Positions 8,317 through 17,943 of a DNA stretch of 64,000 nucleotides are shown piece after piece. Location of the stretch: NCBI RefSeq assembly GCF_000143145.1, contig NC_014313.1, positions 1,798,001-1,862,000 of the forward strand. The letters run 5' to 3'. The translations under genes and the position numbers were made by a program. The notes under the pieces were generated by a model that did no database searches, had not been told where the DNA came from, and was given only the letters and a program-made list of their open reading frames with translations. Every line of letters starts with the position of its first letter. Position 1 is the first letter of the stretch. The DNA comes from Hyphomicrobium denitrificans ATCC 51888 (GTDB taxonomy: Bacteria; Pseudomonadota; Alphaproteobacteria; Rhizobiales; Hyphomicrobiaceae).

Positions 8317-9252
8317 TTAAACTGGCGGCGCACGATCCTCGGGGAGTGGGATGAATTCCTGTTCATCGCCGGGAACAATATCAAACTTGGCTTGCCGCCA
8401 ATCGTTCCGCGCTTCGTTGATGCGCTCCTTCGAACTCGACACGAAATTCCACCAGATATGGCGCGGACCATCCATCGGTTCACCGCCTAAAAGCATCAGG
8501 CGGGCATTCGATTCCGCCAAGATGGAGATGCGGTCGCCGGGCTTGAAGACCAGAAGCTGACCGCTCTCGAACGACTCGCCCGCGATATCGATGCGGCCCG
8601 CCACGACGTAGACGGCGCGCTCATCATAGCCGGGATCGAGCGGCAGAATCGAACCCGGCGCGAGGACCGCTTCGGCATAAAAGCAGTCGTGCGGAAAGCT
8701 CGCAGGCGACGTCGCGCCATACAGCGATCCGACGACGAGGCGAACGCGTTTGCCCTCGCCTTCAAAGCGCGGAAGTTCATCGACCGCATGATGCGCGAAC
8801 GCCGGAGCGGTTTCCTCGTGCGACTTCGGCAAGGCCATCCAAGCTTGAATGCCGAAAAGGTTCTGGCCGTCGGTACGCCGTTCCAGTCCGGTTCGTTCGG
8901 AATGAACGATGCCGCGTCCGGCCGTCATCAGGTTGACCTCGCCCGGCCGGATCGCCAAGGCCGATCCAAGACTGTCGCGATGCATGATCTCGCCATCGAA
9001 CAGGTAGGTGACGGTCGAGAGCCCGATATGCGGATGCGGGCGGACGTCGATACCGCGACCGGCGAGGAACTGTGCCGGACCCATCTGATCGAAGAAAATG
9101 AAGGGGCCGACCATCTGCCGTTTTGCCGACGGCAACGCGCGGCGCACCTCGAACCCGCCGAGGTCGTGGGCGCGTGGAATGATGACGTGCTCGATCGCGT
9201 CGCACGACTTGGCGTCGCCCGGGATGGGATCGTTGTCGGTCAGCCAGCTCAT
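8317..9252 (-). CDS. Pirin family protein (bicupin)
   Basis: A 311-residue two-cupin protein of the pirin family. The N-terminal cupin keeps the metal ligands: the HPH of [13 protein letters not shown], the His of [10 protein letters not shown] and a Glu in RGIVHSERT. Some bacterial pirins are quercetin 2,3-dioxygenases and others are redox-sensing partners, so the specific activity is unknown. The C-terminal cupin spans about residues 190-285 and ends in a region rich in charged residues. The start [12 protein letters not shown] is followed by [19 protein letters not shown], the usual pirin beginning. The gene stands alone, divergent from the LprI-like gene. Confidence 0.88.
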   Translation of the reverse strand: MSWLTDNDPIPGDAKSCDAIEHVIIPRAHDLGGFEVRRALPSAKRQMVGPFIFFDQMGPAQFLAGRGIDVRPHPHIGLSTVTYLFDGEIMHRDSLGSALAIRPGEVNLMTAGRGIVHSERTGLERRTDGQNLFGIQAWMALPKSHEETAPAFAHHAVDELPRFEGEGKRVRLVVGSLYGATSPASFPHDCFYAEAVLAPGSILPLDPGYDERAVYVVAGRIDIAGESFESGQLLVFKPGDRISILAESNARLMLLGGEPMDGPRHIWWNFVSSSKERINEARNDWRQAKFDIVPGDEQEFIPLPEDRAPPV

Positions 9253-9408
9253 CGGTACTCCTTCCTGCCCGCCAACCAGATGAAGGCGGCTGTCGGCAAA
9301 TCGCGGTAAGTTCCGGCGTTCATCTTATTACGTTTTCATATCGGTTCTGCGCTTCCTGCGCATGCGTGGGATGAGTAAAAGGCGTAGGCCACGTTTGGAA
9401 CCATTCCC

Positions 9409-9813
9409 ATGAAACGCCTGATCGCCACGATCGTTCTCCTGCTGCCCCTCGCTCCACTCTCTGCGTACGCGCAGAAGATCGACTGCGAGAACGCCTCGTC
9501 CACCGTCGAAATGAACTTCTGCGCGGAGAAGGATTTCAAGGCGGCCGACAAGGATTTGAACGTCGCGTATGCCAATGCTGTCGCGTTCATCAAAGAACGC
9601 AAGCTCGATAAGCCCTATGACTCCGCGAGTTTCGAAGAGGCGCTACGCGTGTCGCAACGTGCCTGGCTCGCCTTTCGCGACGCCGACTGCAAGGACCTGA
9701 TCGCCCAGGAATGGAGCGGCGGTACAGGGACGGCCGCGGCCAGCCTCGAATGCATGACGGCCAAGACGCAAGAGCGGACGAAAGAACTCAAAGACCGCTA
9801 CGAAGAGCATTGA
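9409..9813 (+). CDS. Secreted LprI-like (DUF1311) protein
   Basis: A 134-residue precursor with a signal peptide (MKRLIATIVLLLPLAPLSAYA) and the DUF1311/LprI domain. The domain shows CENASSTVEMNFCAEKDFKAADKDLN at the start, AWLAFRDADC in the middle and a final Cys in LECMTAKTQERTKEL. The paired cysteines probably form disulfides in the periplasm. The family is named after a mycobacterial lysozyme inhibitor, but most Gram-negative members are of unknown role. It stands alone, with the next gene in the same direction 185 bases downstream. Confidence 0.82.
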   Translation: MKRLIATIVLLLPLAPLSAYAQKIDCENASSTVEMNFCAEKDFKAADKDLNVAYANAVAFIKERKLDKPYDSASFEEALRVSQRAWLAFRDADCKDLIAQEWSGGTGTAAASLECMTAKTQERTKELKDRYEEH

Positions 9814-9998
9814 CCGGTTCGAAGGACAGGCTCCCCGCCCCGCGATAGATCGGCAACCGTGGAGGGGAAAACTCCACCGCAAGCGCCGTCACCGCCACCG
9901 ATCCGACGTTATTGCCACTTTAAACGAGGCCTTATCGTCAGACCGCTGCCAAGGTGAGTGATGGCACTCACTGACTGTTGGCCGGTCAAAGGAGACAC

Positions 9999-10502
9999 AT
10001 GTCCATGAAGCCGTCGCTCGCCACAACGTCCTCCATTCTCGCAGCCGCCGTCGCGGTCGTTGCGGCCGCCAGCATCGAGGCAAAGCCCGCTGCGGCTGCA
10101 CCGAAGATCACGCTCGGCACGTTGAAGTGCAAAGGCCACGGCGGGGTCGGCCTCATCCTCGGCTCTAAAGAACAGATGCGCTGCGTGTTCACGACAGCCG
10201 TCAGCGCGCGCCGGCATCCGTACATGGCGACGATCACGAAGATCGGCGTCGATATCGGCTTCACGGGCGAAAGCACGCTGGTGTGGACCGTTCTCGGCAC
10301 GACGGTCGACGTCGCGGAAGGCGCGCTTGAAGGCGGCTACGGCGGGGTTACCGCAGGCGTAGCCGTCGGCATCGGCGCCAATGCGAACGCGCTTATCGGC
10401 GGCTCCGGCAAATCGATCGTTCTGCAGCCCATCAGCGTCGAAGGCCAGACGGGCCTCAACCTCTCCGCCGGCGTCGCCGGACTGACGCTGGAGCGCGGCT
10501 AA
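9999..10502 (+). CDS. Secreted DUF992 family protein
   Basis: A 167-residue precursor with a signal peptide ending near AKPAAAA and the DUF992 pattern: [42 protein letters not shown], then a Gly/Ala-rich stretch ([21 protein letters not shown]) and [22 protein letters not shown]992 proteins are small exported proteins confined largely to alphaproteobacteria and lack a known function; the Gly-rich part looks like an outer-surface or beta-rich domain. The ATG at 9999 follows AAAGGAG by 5 bases; an upstream in-frame start at 9978 is less likely. Its stop overlaps that of the convergent thrS by 4 bases. Confidence 0.85.
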   Translation: MSMKPSLATTSSILAAAVAVVAAASIEAKPAAAAPKITLGTLKCKGHGGVGLILGSKEQMRCVFTTAVSARRHPYMATITKIGVDIGFTGESTLVWTVLGTTVDVAEGALEGGYGGVTAGVAVGIGANANALIGGSGKSIVLQPISVEGQTGLNLSAGVAGLTLERG

Positions 10503-12451
10503 GCGCTCGTACGCAAATCCGGCGGGATAGCTTCGGCGGCGAGGGATTTCAGAGCGTCGTCGAGGCTCATCACGGTCTGATCCTGTGAGCCGAGGCGGCG
10601 GACCGAAACTTTCCGCTCTTCCGCTTCGCGCTTGCCGACGACGAGCAGCACCGGAACTTTCGCCAGCGAGTGCTCGCGCACCTTGTAATTGATCTTCTCG
10701 TTGCGAAGATCGGTCTCGACGCGCAGGCCCAGCGCCTTCGCCTTTTGAGCGACCTCGTTGGCGTAGTCGTTAGCGTCCGAGACGATGGGCGCGACGACGA
10801 TCTGCAGCGGCGCGAGCCACAGCGGGAAATGTCCGGCGAAGTTCTCGATCAGAATGCCGGTGAAGCGTTCGAGCGACCCGAACATCGCGCGGTGGACCAT
10901 CACCGGCGTTTTCTTTTCCGAGTGCTCGTCGATGTAGAACGCGCCAAGGCGTCCGGCGAGGTTGAAGTCGACCTGAGTCGTGCCGCACTGCCAGTCGCGG
11001 CCGATGGCGTCCTTCAAAACGTATTCGAGCTTCGGACCATAGAACGCGCCCTCGCCCGGCTGGATTTCGGTCTTGATCAGGCCGTTCGAACGCCGCTTGA
11101 CCTCGTCGAGCACGTCTCCCAGCGCCTTCTCGGCTTTGTCCCAAAGCTCGTCCGCGCCGACGCGTTTCTCGGGCCGGGTCGAAAGCTTGATGACGATCTC
11201 CTCGAAGCCGAAGTCCTTGTAGATCGAGAGCATCAGATCGTTGATCTTAAGGCATTCCTCCATGATCTGATCTTCGGTCAGGAAGATGTGCGCGTCGTCC
11301 TGGGTGAAGTGGCGCACGCGCAGCATTCCGTGCAGCGCGCCCGACGGCTCGTAGCGATGCACCTTGCCGAACTCGGCGATGCGATACGGCAGGTCGCGAT
11401 AGCTCTTCAAACCGTTCTTGTAGATCTGCACGTGGCCAGGGCAGTTCATCGGCTTGCAGCAGAACACGCGCTCGTCCGGCAGAACGGTCGTGAACATGTT
11501 CTCTCCGTAGTTTTCCCAGTGACCGGAGAGTTCCCAGAAGTGCTTCTCCATCATGTCGGGAGAATTCACTTCCTCGTATCCGGCGCGCTGCTGCTGACGG
11601 CGCATATACGCAATCAGCGTTTGGAAAAGCGTCCAGCCCTTGGCGTGCCAGAAGACGGAACCCGGCGCTTCTTCCTGGAAATGGAAAAGGTCCATCTCGC
11701 GGCCGAGCTTTCTGTGGTCGCGCTTCTCGGCTTCTTCAAGCTGATGCAGATAGGCTTTCAGCTCATCCTCGGTCGCGAAGGCGGTGCCGTAGATGCGCTG
11801 CAGCTGCGGATTGTTGCTGTCGCCGCGCCAGTAGGCGCCCGCGAATTTCATCAGCTTGAACGCCTTGCCGATCTGGCCGGTCGAGGTCATGTGCGGACCG
11901 CGGCAGAGATCGAGCCATTCGCCCTGCTTGTAGATCTTCAGGTCTTCGCCCGCGGGGATCGCGTCGACGAGTTCGATCTTGAAGACCTCGCCCTTGTCGC
12001 GGAAGAACTTCTTGGCGTCATCGCGCGACCAGAACTCTTTCGTGAACGCCGCGTTCTTGGCGATGATCTCGCCCATCTTCTTTTCGATCTTCGGAATGTC
12101 TTCCGGCTCGAACGGCTGCTGCTTGGCGAAGTCGTAGAAGAAGCCGTTGTCGATCACCGGGCCGATGGTCACCTGGGTGCCGGGCCAGAGCGATTGCACT
12201 GCTTCCGCCATGACGTGCGCGGCGTCGTGCCGGATCAGCTCCAAGGCTGCCGGATCGGTGCGGGCGACGAAATTGATCGATACGTCTTTGTTGATCGGGT
12301 CGGCCAAATCCGACAGCACGCCGTCGAGTTGCATAGCGACGGTTCGCTTGGCGAGCGATGGCGATATGGATTTGGCGATTTCGAGGCCCGTCGTTCCGGC
12401 TTTGACCTGGCGCTGTTTGCCGTCGGGGAACGTAATGGTGACGTCGGTCAT
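10499..12451 (-). CDS. thrS: Threonyl-tRNA synthetase
   Basis: ThrRS charges tRNA-Thr and edits mischarged Ser. The 650-residue protein has the TGS domain (residues 1-60), the second additional domain with the editing motif [17 protein letters not shown] (His-x3-His), and the class II core. The core's zinc site includes Cys in [13 protein letters not shown], motif 2 is visible in [25 protein letters not shown], and motif 3 in GRLGAFY...[13 protein letters not shown]. The anticodon-binding domain follows from about residue 545. I chose the ATG at 12451 because AGGAGG lies 6 bases upstream; a GTG at 12481 would add 10 residues. Its 3' end overlaps the convergent DUF992 gene by 4 bases. Confidence 0.97.
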   Translation of the reverse strand: MTDVTITFPDGKQRQVKAGTTGLEIAKSISPSLAKRTVAMQLDGVLSDLADPINKDVSINFVARTDPAALELIRHDAAHVMAEAVQSLWPGTQVTIGPVIDNGFFYDFAKQQPFEPEDIPKIEKKMGEIIAKNAAFTKEFWSRDDAKKFFRDKGEVFKIELVDAIPAGEDLKIYKQGEWLDLCRGPHMTSTGQIGKAFKLMKFAGAYWRGDSNNPQLQRIYGTAFATEDELKAYLHQLEEAEKRDHRKLGREMDLFHFQEEAPGSVFWHAKGWTLFQTLIAYMRRQQQRAGYEEVNSPDMMEKHFWELSGHWENYGENMFTTVLPDERVFCCKPMNCPGHVQIYKNGLKSYRDLPYRIAEFGKVHRYEPSGALHGMLRVRHFTQDDAHIFLTEDQIMEECLKINDLMLSIYKDFGFEEIVIKLSTRPEKRVGADELWDKAEKALGDVLDEVKRRSNGLIKTEIQPGEGAFYGPKLEYVLKDAIGRDWQCGTTQVDFNLAGRLGAFYIDEHSEKKTPVMVHRAMFGSLERFTGILIENFAGHFPLWLAPLQIVVAPIVSDANDYANEVAQKAKALGLRVETDLRNEKINYKVREHSLAKVPVLLVVGKREAEERKVSVRRLGSQDQTVMSLDDALKSLAAEAIPPDLRTSA

Positions 12452-12682
12452 GTCGGGCCTCCTGTGCTCACTCGCCGCCAACGGGCGCGGCGTAAGACGA
12501 TGTCGAGACCGCTAATGGGGGGACGGCCGGTTCAAGTCAAGGCGTCTTAACGGTTCGTGAATTGTCCGGTGGCCGCAGGCGTTGCCGAAGTCCTTACGGG
12601 ACCGACGCAATTCTAGGGATTCGCAGAGGCCAATTCTTACGCTTCTGGCGTAGCGTCAGTTTCTCAGATCGGGGGAGCCGCC

Positions 12683-13165
12683 GTGTCAGCCGCAAAACTT
12701 CTCATCCGCAAGCGGATGGTCAACATCCAGGGCAAGGTGCGCCCGACATGTTTCGTGCAGGCAGTTGTCGAGCCCGCCGTGCAGGCTGCGCTCGAAACGC
12801 ATTTCATGACCGAGACCTTGTTCCGCCGCGCCGCCTATTCGCAGAGCTGGCCCGAGGGCACCATCAAGATCCCGCCTGCGGTCGCACCGTCGCTCGCCGC
12901 GTTTCTGAAGAACGACGCGTGCCCGGAGATCACGGTGAAAACCATTCTCGCGGGGCAATTATACCAGGGCGCCAATGCCTGGGAGATGATGTGCTTCGAG
13001 CTGATCGCGAAAGTCGCGTTCGACAACCTGCTCGAACTGATGCGCAGCGTCATGCAGCTCGATCGCGATGTTTTCTTTCCCGGGTCGGCTCATGATCTTT
13101 CGGCTTTCGAGGCCGATGCAGCGTCGGACGCTTCGGTGCCTCAGTCGTCGGTCGCGGCCGCCTGA
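12683..13165 (+). CDS. Hypothetical soluble protein, 160 residues
   Basis: A cytoplasmic protein with no signal peptide or membrane segment, GTG start preceded by GGGGGA. It begins MSAAKLLIRKRMVNIQGKVRP, and the middle has WPEGTIKIPPAVAPSLAAFL and WEMMCFELIAKVAFDNLLELMRSVMQLD, probably a long amphipathic helix. The last 25 residues are Ala/Ser/Asp-rich and likely disordered. I do not recognise the family. Codon use matches the neighbours, so it is probably a real gene. It is convergent with yidD, whose frame begins to overlap near its 3' end. Confidence 0.7.
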   Translation: MSAAKLLIRKRMVNIQGKVRPTCFVQAVVEPAVQAALETHFMTETLFRRAAYSQSWPEGTIKIPPAVAPSLAAFLKNDACPEITVKTILAGQLYQGANAWEMMCFELIAKVAFDNLLELMRSVMQLDRDVFFPGSAHDLSAFEADAASDASVPQSSVAAA

Positions 13166-13446
13166 GCGTGCCGTCCCCATCGCCCGTAGCGCCACGGCGC
13201 GAACGGGTGGCGATCGGCGCGAATGTCCGGCACCGGATCTATTCCGTGGGTGCCGCCCGGTCCGCAGCGCAGGAAGCGCGATAGCGTCAGCCAGAAGCCG
13301 CGCCACGCGCCGTTGAGCTCGATGGCCTCTAACCCATACTGCGAGCACGTGGGCCAGTGGCGGCATTGGCCGCCGACCAGCGGTTTGAACGTGACACGAT
13401 AAACGTGGATCGGCGCTTTCATCAGCGCCTTGGCAATGCGGCTCAT
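13141..13446 (-). CDS. yidD: YidD membrane protein insertion efficiency factor
   Basis: YidD is a small inner-membrane-associated factor that helps YidC insert proteins. The 101-residue form used here starts MSRIAKALMKAPIHVYR; a start at 13485 would add 13 residues without a better ribosome site. The conserved core is present: GGQCRHWPTCSQYGLEAI with its three-residue-spaced cysteines, and FWLTLSRFLRCGPGGTHGIDPVP. The C-terminal 25 residues extend beyond the core. The gene overlaps the 3' end of the convergent hypothetical gene by 25 bases. In many relatives it lies close to hisI and folE, as here. Confidence 0.92.
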   Translation of the reverse strand: MSRIAKALMKAPIHVYRVTFKPLVGGQCRHWPTCSQYGLEAIELNGAWRGFWLTLSRFLRCGPGGTHGIDPVPDIRADRHPFAPWRYGRWGRHAQAAATDD

Positions 13447-13563
13447 CGATATTGGCTGGCAGCTAACAGACACAACCCTCAGCAAAGCCCATGTTCCTGC
13501 AAGAGCGCAAGTGCGGAGCTTGCGGGGCCTTCATCAAAGCGAAATCTGGGTTGCGGGGAAGTT

Positions 13564-14226
13564 TTACGGCTGCGGCGAGGCGGGAGACGCCGGGGCTGAT
13601 GATTTCGAATCCGATGGCTGAGCGGCAGCAGCCTTGGCGGCTTCGGCGTCTTTGCGAGCGGTCTGCAACTCGGCGTTCAGTGTCTCGATCTGCTTTTGAA
13701 GCAGCACGACAGCTGCCTCGGCATCCGCCTTGGCTTTTTCGGCCGTCGCCCTGGCGTTTTCAGCGTCGGCTCTCGCCTTCTCCTGCTCCGCCTTGGCTGT
13801 GTTGGCGTCGTCCAAAGCCCGACCCGACTTCGCCTGCTGGTCTTCCGTGGCGGCGAGCTTCGATTTCAGGTCCTGAATTTCCTTGTCCAAGCCCTGAGTT
13901 TTCGCTTCGAGTTCGGTGACCTTCGCCATCGCCGTCGAGACGTCGGCCTTGCCTTCCTCGACCTGACGCAAGGCGTCGGCCTCGGCGGTTTTCAAGCGCG
14001 CGATTTCTTCCTGCGCGGTTTTCCGCTGACCGAGCGCATTGTCGACCTGCTTTCTCAATGCGTCGGCTTCGCTCTTGAGGGTGGAGAGCTGCCCTTCGGC
14101 CGACGTCTTGCCCTGAAGACCGTAAATCGTGAGCACTGCGAGGACGGCGATCGCGCCCCATTTGATCGCGCCCATGGGCGAATGGCTATCGCTGCCCGGT
14201 TTAACGTTGTCGCCGCTGGACGCCAT
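13564..14226 (-). CDS. Membrane-anchored coiled-coil protein
   Basis: A 220-residue protein starting MASSGDNVKPGSD, with one transmembrane helix at about residues 20-39 (GAIKWGAIAVLAVLTIYGLQ). A long coiled coil of Ala/Lys/Glu heptads follows from about 45 to 195, for example KAEQEKARADAENARATAEKAK split across several similar blocks. The tail is Ser/Pro/Ala-rich. Repeated AKADAE/ARADAE units suggest internal expansion. It would sit in the inner membrane with the coiled coil in the periplasm or cytoplasm. No family is recognised, and low complexity makes database similarity unreliable. Confidence 0.7.
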   Translation of the reverse strand: MASSGDNVKPGSDSHSPMGAIKWGAIAVLAVLTIYGLQGKTSAEGQLSTLKSEADALRKQVDNALGQRKTAQEEIARLKTAEADALRQVEEGKADVSTAMAKVTELEAKTQGLDKEIQDLKSKLAATEDQQAKSGRALDDANTAKAEQEKARADAENARATAEKAKADAEAAVVLLQKQIETLNAELQTARKDAEAAKAAAAQPSDSKSSAPASPASPQP

Positions 14227-14474
14227 CAACACTCTCCATTCCCTTCATCCCGCGCCGGTCCCTATGCGTGAGCCAAGGGCGAACGCGCGCAACCCCGTAG
14301 GGCATACCCGCAGGCGCGAAAGACTTCCACTCCCAGTTTTCCCGTTCGGGCGGAACACGCATGAGACAATGTCGCGGGAAGAAATGCTGCTCGGGACCAG
14401 GACGCAAAATATCGGAAAACCGACCCTTGCTGATGAGCGCCGGAGCGAGGCGCCGAATGTTTTTGTCGTAAAGG

Positions 14475-14933
14475 TTATTGCCCGGCGACCGCTGCGTCGC
14501 GCCCGGCGGCGATATCGTCAAGCGCGCTTTCAACAGCATCGAACACAAGCAGGGTCGATGCGTGGCGAGCCTTATAATTGCGAACCGGCTCCAGCGTTGC
14601 GAGGTCGGCCCAGCGCCCGGCCGGTGGAGGGCCGCCGTCCTTCAACATGGCGCGCATCTTTCTGGCGACGGCGCGAAGCTCATCGGGCGTCGATCCGACG
14701 ATTTCGCGCGCCATGACGGAGGCCGAGGCCTGGCCCAGCAGGCACGCCTTGACGGACTGTCCGTAATCGCTGACGCGGCCGTCGCGGAGCGACAGATCGA
14801 TGGTTACGGTCGAGCCACAGAGCTTGGAATGGGCCGTCGCCCGGGCATCGGCATGCTCCAGGCGTTCGGTGTGCGAAATCGCACCAGCCAGCTCCAGGAT
14901 GCGCGTATTGTAGATTTCGTCGAGGTCGGCCAT
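14475..14933 (-). CDS. U-type iron-sulfur cluster scaffold-like protein
   Basis: A 152-residue protein of the IscU/SufU/NifU-N fold. Cys39 (KLCGSTVTIDL) and Cys64 (VKACLLGQASASVM) match the first and second cluster ligands of SufU. The third ligand region, which in SufU reads RIKCATL, is KARHASTL here, with His124 in place of Cys. Such proteins are annotated as Fe-S scaffold proteins, but the Asp between the first two ligands and the third Cys are not kept in canonical form, so carrier or sulfur-relay roles are also possible. It is divergent from folE, with 135 bases between the start codons. Confidence 0.8.
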   Translation of the reverse strand: MADLDEIYNTRILELAGAISHTERLEHADARATAHSKLCGSTVTIDLSLRDGRVSDYGQSVKACLLGQASASVMAREIVGSTPDELRAVARKMRAMLKDGGPPPAGRWADLATLEPVRNYKARHASTLLVFDAVESALDDIAAGRDAAVAGQ

Positions 14934-15068
14934 GGAAACCTATGGTTCACCGACGCCCTGCATCGACACTCGTCCAAATGCCCGGCTCGTCGTATATTGG
15001 GCCTTCTATATAGGGTACGCCGGCCGCCAAGGCGAGGACCGGCATTCGCTCGCAACGCTACGGATCAC

Positions 15069-15680
15069 ATGAAAAAGCTCACCCTCCCGACGCCCGTTAC
15101 CGCGCTGTCGCCGCGCCGCCCGTCGCGCGCCGAGGCCGAAGAGGCCGTGCGCACGTTGATCGCCTGGAGCGGCGACAATCCGGCGCGTCCGGGACTGGAG
15201 AAAACCCCGGAGCGGGTGGCGGAAGCGTTCGGGGAATACTTCAAAGGCTACAAGCAGGACGCGCTGGCGGAACTTGCCCAGACGTTCGAGGATCCGTCCG
15301 GCTATAACGAAATGGTGCTGCTGAAGGATATCGCCTTCGAGAGCCATTGCGAGCACCATATCGCGCCCTTCTTCGGCAGCGCGCATGTCGCCTATCTGCC
15401 GTCGGACCGCATCGTCGGCTTGTCGAAGATCGCGCGCGTCGTCGATATCTTTGCCCGGCGTCTGCAGACGCAGGAAAGTCTTACCGAACAGATCGCGACA
15501 ACGCTCGAGGAAGGGCTTCAAGCGAGAGGCGTCGCGATCATGATGAGCGCGCGTCATCACTGCATGGCGGCGCGCGGTGTTCAGCAGCGTGACGTGGCCA
15601 CCGTCACGTTTCGTTTTCTCGGCGAGTTCGAGCGCAATTCGGCGTTACGCGATCGCTTCATGGCGGTGGTCCGCGACTAG
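15069..15680 (+). CDS. folE: GTP cyclohydrolase I
   Basis: FolE converts GTP to dihydroneopterin triphosphate, the shared precursor of folates and, through QueD, of queuosine. The 203-residue protein has the zinc-binding segment SHCEHHIAPFFG (Cys and His), KIARVVDIFARRLQTQE, and the second zinc/catalytic segment SARHHCMAARGV. The ATG at 15069 gives the usual N-terminus; the frame is open far upstream, but the extension crosses the divergent scaffold gene and is not used. hisI follows 24 bases downstream. It is the only type I cyclohydrolase seen here and lies 7.4 kb from queF. Confidence 0.97.
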   Translation: MKKLTLPTPVTALSPRRPSRAEAEEAVRTLIAWSGDNPARPGLEKTPERVAEAFGEYFKGYKQDALAELAQTFEDPSGYNEMVLLKDIAFESHCEHHIAPFFGSAHVAYLPSDRIVGLSKIARVVDIFARRLQTQESLTEQIATTLEEGLQARGVAIMMSARHHCMAARGVQQRDVATVTFRFLGEFERNSALRDRFMAVVRD

Positions 15681-15704
15681 CCGCCGTTCCGCAACAGGAT
15701 CAAC

Positions 15705-16154
15705 ATGACTGATACGAGCAAAAGTTCGCCTGCGCTTCGGCCTGGCGAGACCATCGAACAGACGTCGTCCTTTCTTCCCAAGTTCGGTTCCGACGGACTG
15801 ATTCCCGCCATCGTTTCCGATGCGAGATCGGGCAACGTTCTGATGTTCGCGCACATGAACGAACAAGCGCTTCAGCAAACGATCGCGACCGGGTTCGCGC
15901 ACTTCTGGAGCCGGTCGCGCGGCAAGCTCTGGAAGAAGGGCGAGGAGAGCGGCAATCTTCTCTCCGTCAAAGAAGTCAGAACAGATTGCGATCAGGACGT
16001 CGTCTGGCTTCTCGCCGATGTCGAGGGCGACGGCGTTGCCTGCCACACGGGCGCGCCGTCCTGTTTCTATCGCCGCCTCATCGCGTCGCCGGACTCATCC
16101 GGAAGCCTGAGCCTCGAATCCGCTGGCCTGCCGCTTGACGCCGATCACGATTGA
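15705..16154 (+). CDS. hisI: Phosphoribosyl-AMP cyclohydrolase
   Basis: HisI opens the purine ring of phosphoribosyl-AMP, the third step of histidine synthesis. The 149-residue single-domain enzyme has no fused HisE. Landmarks are [13 protein letters not shown], the [18 protein letters not shown] block, the metal-binding [12 protein letters not shown] with Asp/Cys ligands, and [11 protein letters not shown] with two further cysteines. A 25-residue N-terminal lead is longer than average. It is 24 bases after folE, an arrangement common in Hyphomicrobiales, and the two are likely co-transcribed although the pathways differ. Confidence 0.96.
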   Translation: MTDTSKSSPALRPGETIEQTSSFLPKFGSDGLIPAIVSDARSGNVLMFAHMNEQALQQTIATGFAHFWSRSRGKLWKKGEESGNLLSVKEVRTDCDQDVVWLLADVEGDGVACHTGAPSCFYRRLIASPDSSGSLSLESAGLPLDADHD

Positions 16155-16194
16155 CGTTCGCGCACGAGCTTGAGTTGCTTCAGCTACAATGGGC

Positions 16195-16223
16195 GTAACC
16201 GACTGCGTTCATCGATCGGTTAC
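16195..16223. repeat. Short inverted repeat after hisI
   Basis: GTAACCGA and TCGGTTAC flank 13 bases, about 40 bases after the hisI stop. Without a T-run it could be a weak terminator or an operator for the patatin gene at 16333. Confidence 0.35.
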
Positions 16224-16332
16224 CTCTTGGTAGCGGCGTCTTAATGCGCCCGCGTTAGCATTCTCCAAAAGGAAAGACCTGAAAGGCCATCGCGCTTCGA
16301 CGCGTTCCGCCCGAGACGGTCGGGAGTGCCAC

Positions 16333-17352
16333 ATGCCGGGGATGTCGGACGTAAAGGTCGGATTGGCGTTAGGCGGAGGCGCGGCGCGAGGATGGGCCCA
16401 CATCGGCGTCCTCAAGGCGCTGGCGCGAGCCGGCATTCAGCCTGATATCATCGCGGGCACGTCGATCGGCGCGGTCGTCGGCGGCTGCTATTCCGCCGGT
16501 CACCTCGATAATCTTGAGCAATGGGCGCTCGACCTGACGCCGAAGCGGATCTTCGGATATCTCGATTTCAACCTCGCAGGCACGGGACTGATCAGCGGCC
16601 AACGGCTTTGCGGACGTCTCGAACAGCATCTCGGCGATTGCAATATCGAAAGCCTGAAAACGCGCTTCACCGCCGTTGCAACGGAAGTCGGCACGGGGCA
16701 CGAGCATTGGCTGTCTCGCGGGCGGCTCGTCGATGCCGTTCGCGCGTCCTATGCGCTGCCCGGCGTGTTCAAGCCGGTCAAGGTCAACGGGCGCTGGCTA
16801 TTCGACGGCGCGCTGGTCAATCCGATCCCGGTTTCGGTGTGCCGCGCGCTCGGCGCGAGGTACGTCATCGCGGTCAATCTCAATTTCGATATTCTCGGGC
16901 GCGGCAGCGTCATGTCGATGCCGGAAGCGCTCTATCAGGGGGACGACGAGCAAAGTCTCGCGGTGGATGAAGACGCGCGCGCGGATAAGGCGACGACCGG
17001 CGTTCGCGCCTTGCTGCATCGGCAGTTCTTCGGACGTGGCGACGGAGCGCCAGGAATCTCGACCGTCATGGTCGATGCGTTCAACATCGTGCAGGACCGC
17101 ATCGCGCGATCTCGCCTCGCGGGCGATCCGCCGGACGTGATGATCTCACCCAGATTGCAGGATGTCGGGCTTTTCGATTTTCATCGCGCCAAGGAGGCGA
17201 TCGAACGCGGCAGCCAGGCGCTCGAACGTCAGCTCGACGATATCGTTCGCGAGATCGGAACGCGAGAAACGAAACGCGCGCCGAGCGTCGAGGAACGCGG
17301 GCGCGCGCTGTCCATGTCGTCTTCGAGTGCGCTTCAGCCGGTCGCCAAGTAG
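16333..17352 (+). CDS. Patatin-like phospholipase
   Basis: A 339-residue serine lipase-like hydrolase with the patatin domain in its first 200 residues. The oxyanion-hole motif GGGAARGWAHIG lies near residue 14, the nucleophile elbow GTSIG (family GxSxG) near 44, and the dyad Asp in DGALVNPIPV near 160. The RssA/YchK-type bacterial members act on membrane phospholipids or acyl esters. The C-terminal third is charged and ends in a Ser-rich tail. No signal peptide is present, so it should be cytoplasmic or membrane-peripheral. Its 3' end overlaps the convergent CBS gene by 19 bases. Confidence 0.9.
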   Translation: MPGMSDVKVGLALGGGAARGWAHIGVLKALARAGIQPDIIAGTSIGAVVGGCYSAGHLDNLEQWALDLTPKRIFGYLDFNLAGTGLISGQRLCGRLEQHLGDCNIESLKTRFTAVATEVGTGHEHWLSRGRLVDAVRASYALPGVFKPVKVNGRWLFDGALVNPIPVSVCRALGARYVIAVNLNFDILGRGSVMSMPEALYQGDDEQSLAVDEDARADKATTGVRALLHRQFFGRGDGAPGISTVMVDAFNIVQDRIARSRLAGDPPDVMISPRLQDVGLFDFHRAKEAIERGSQALERQLDDIVREIGTRETKRAPSVEERGRALSMSSSSALQPVAK

Positions 17353-17780
17353 CCGCGCATCGCGGTCACTTCCAACTCGACCTCAGCGGTGTGATGCTTG
17401 ACGATATCGCCGATCGAGACGATTCCGATGAGAGCGTCGTCGTTGATCACTGGCAGATGACGGAAGCGGCCGCGCGTCATCGTATCCATGATCTCGTCGA
17501 TCGTGCAGGTTTCCGAGCACGATACGACGTTACGGGTCATGCCACGACTTGCGGGCATTTTCAGTGCTTCCGCACCATGCTCGGCGATCAGGCGAATGAT
17601 GTCGCGCTCTGAAATGATGCCGACGACCTTGCCGGTCTCGCCAACGATAACGATGGCGCCAATCTTGCGGCTCGACAAGCGTAGCGCGATTTCCTGAATC
17701 GTATCTTCCTGCCGCGCCGTCATCACACCGCGCGCCTTCGACTTGAGTATCTGTCCGATAATCACAGCTCCAGCCTCCAT
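17334..17780 (-). CDS. CBS-domain pair protein
   Basis: A 148-residue protein formed of two CBS motifs: KARGVMTARQEDTIQEIAL...VVGIISERDIIRLI and MTRNVVSCSETCTIDEIMDTM...LIGIVSIGDIVKHH. Free CBS pairs bind adenine nucleotides such as AMP, ATP or NADH and regulate partner proteins; the partner is unknown. I use the ATG at 17780. A GTG at 17765 with GGAGG 9 bases upstream is an equally good start and would shorten it by 5 residues. A longer open frame reaching 18077 overlaps the rhomboid gene and is rejected. Confidence 0.88.
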   Translation of the reverse strand: MEAGAVIIGQILKSKARGVMTARQEDTIQEIALRLSSRKIGAIVIVGETGKVVGIISERDIIRLIAEHGAEALKMPASRGMTRNVVSCSETCTIDEIMDTMTRGRFRHLPVINDDALIGIVSIGDIVKHHTAEVELEVTAMRGYLATG

Positions 17781-17943
17781 TTCTGGAAGACCGCGCCGAA
17801 TATAGCGGACGATATGCGCCCTGGTGTCTATGGCGCGCTGTCCGGTATCTGGCCCGGCTTCCGCAGCGTCTCCCACTGATATGTCCGCTCTTGGCGGCGA
17901 ACTATATCGAAGGCTGAGGCAATTTTGTCGCGAATGCAAGCAC

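Noticed and set aside
10670..12550. 626-codon plus-strand frame opposite thrS
   Set aside because: Antisense of threonyl-tRNA synthetase; no domain, and the ribosome site and codon pattern belong to thrS.
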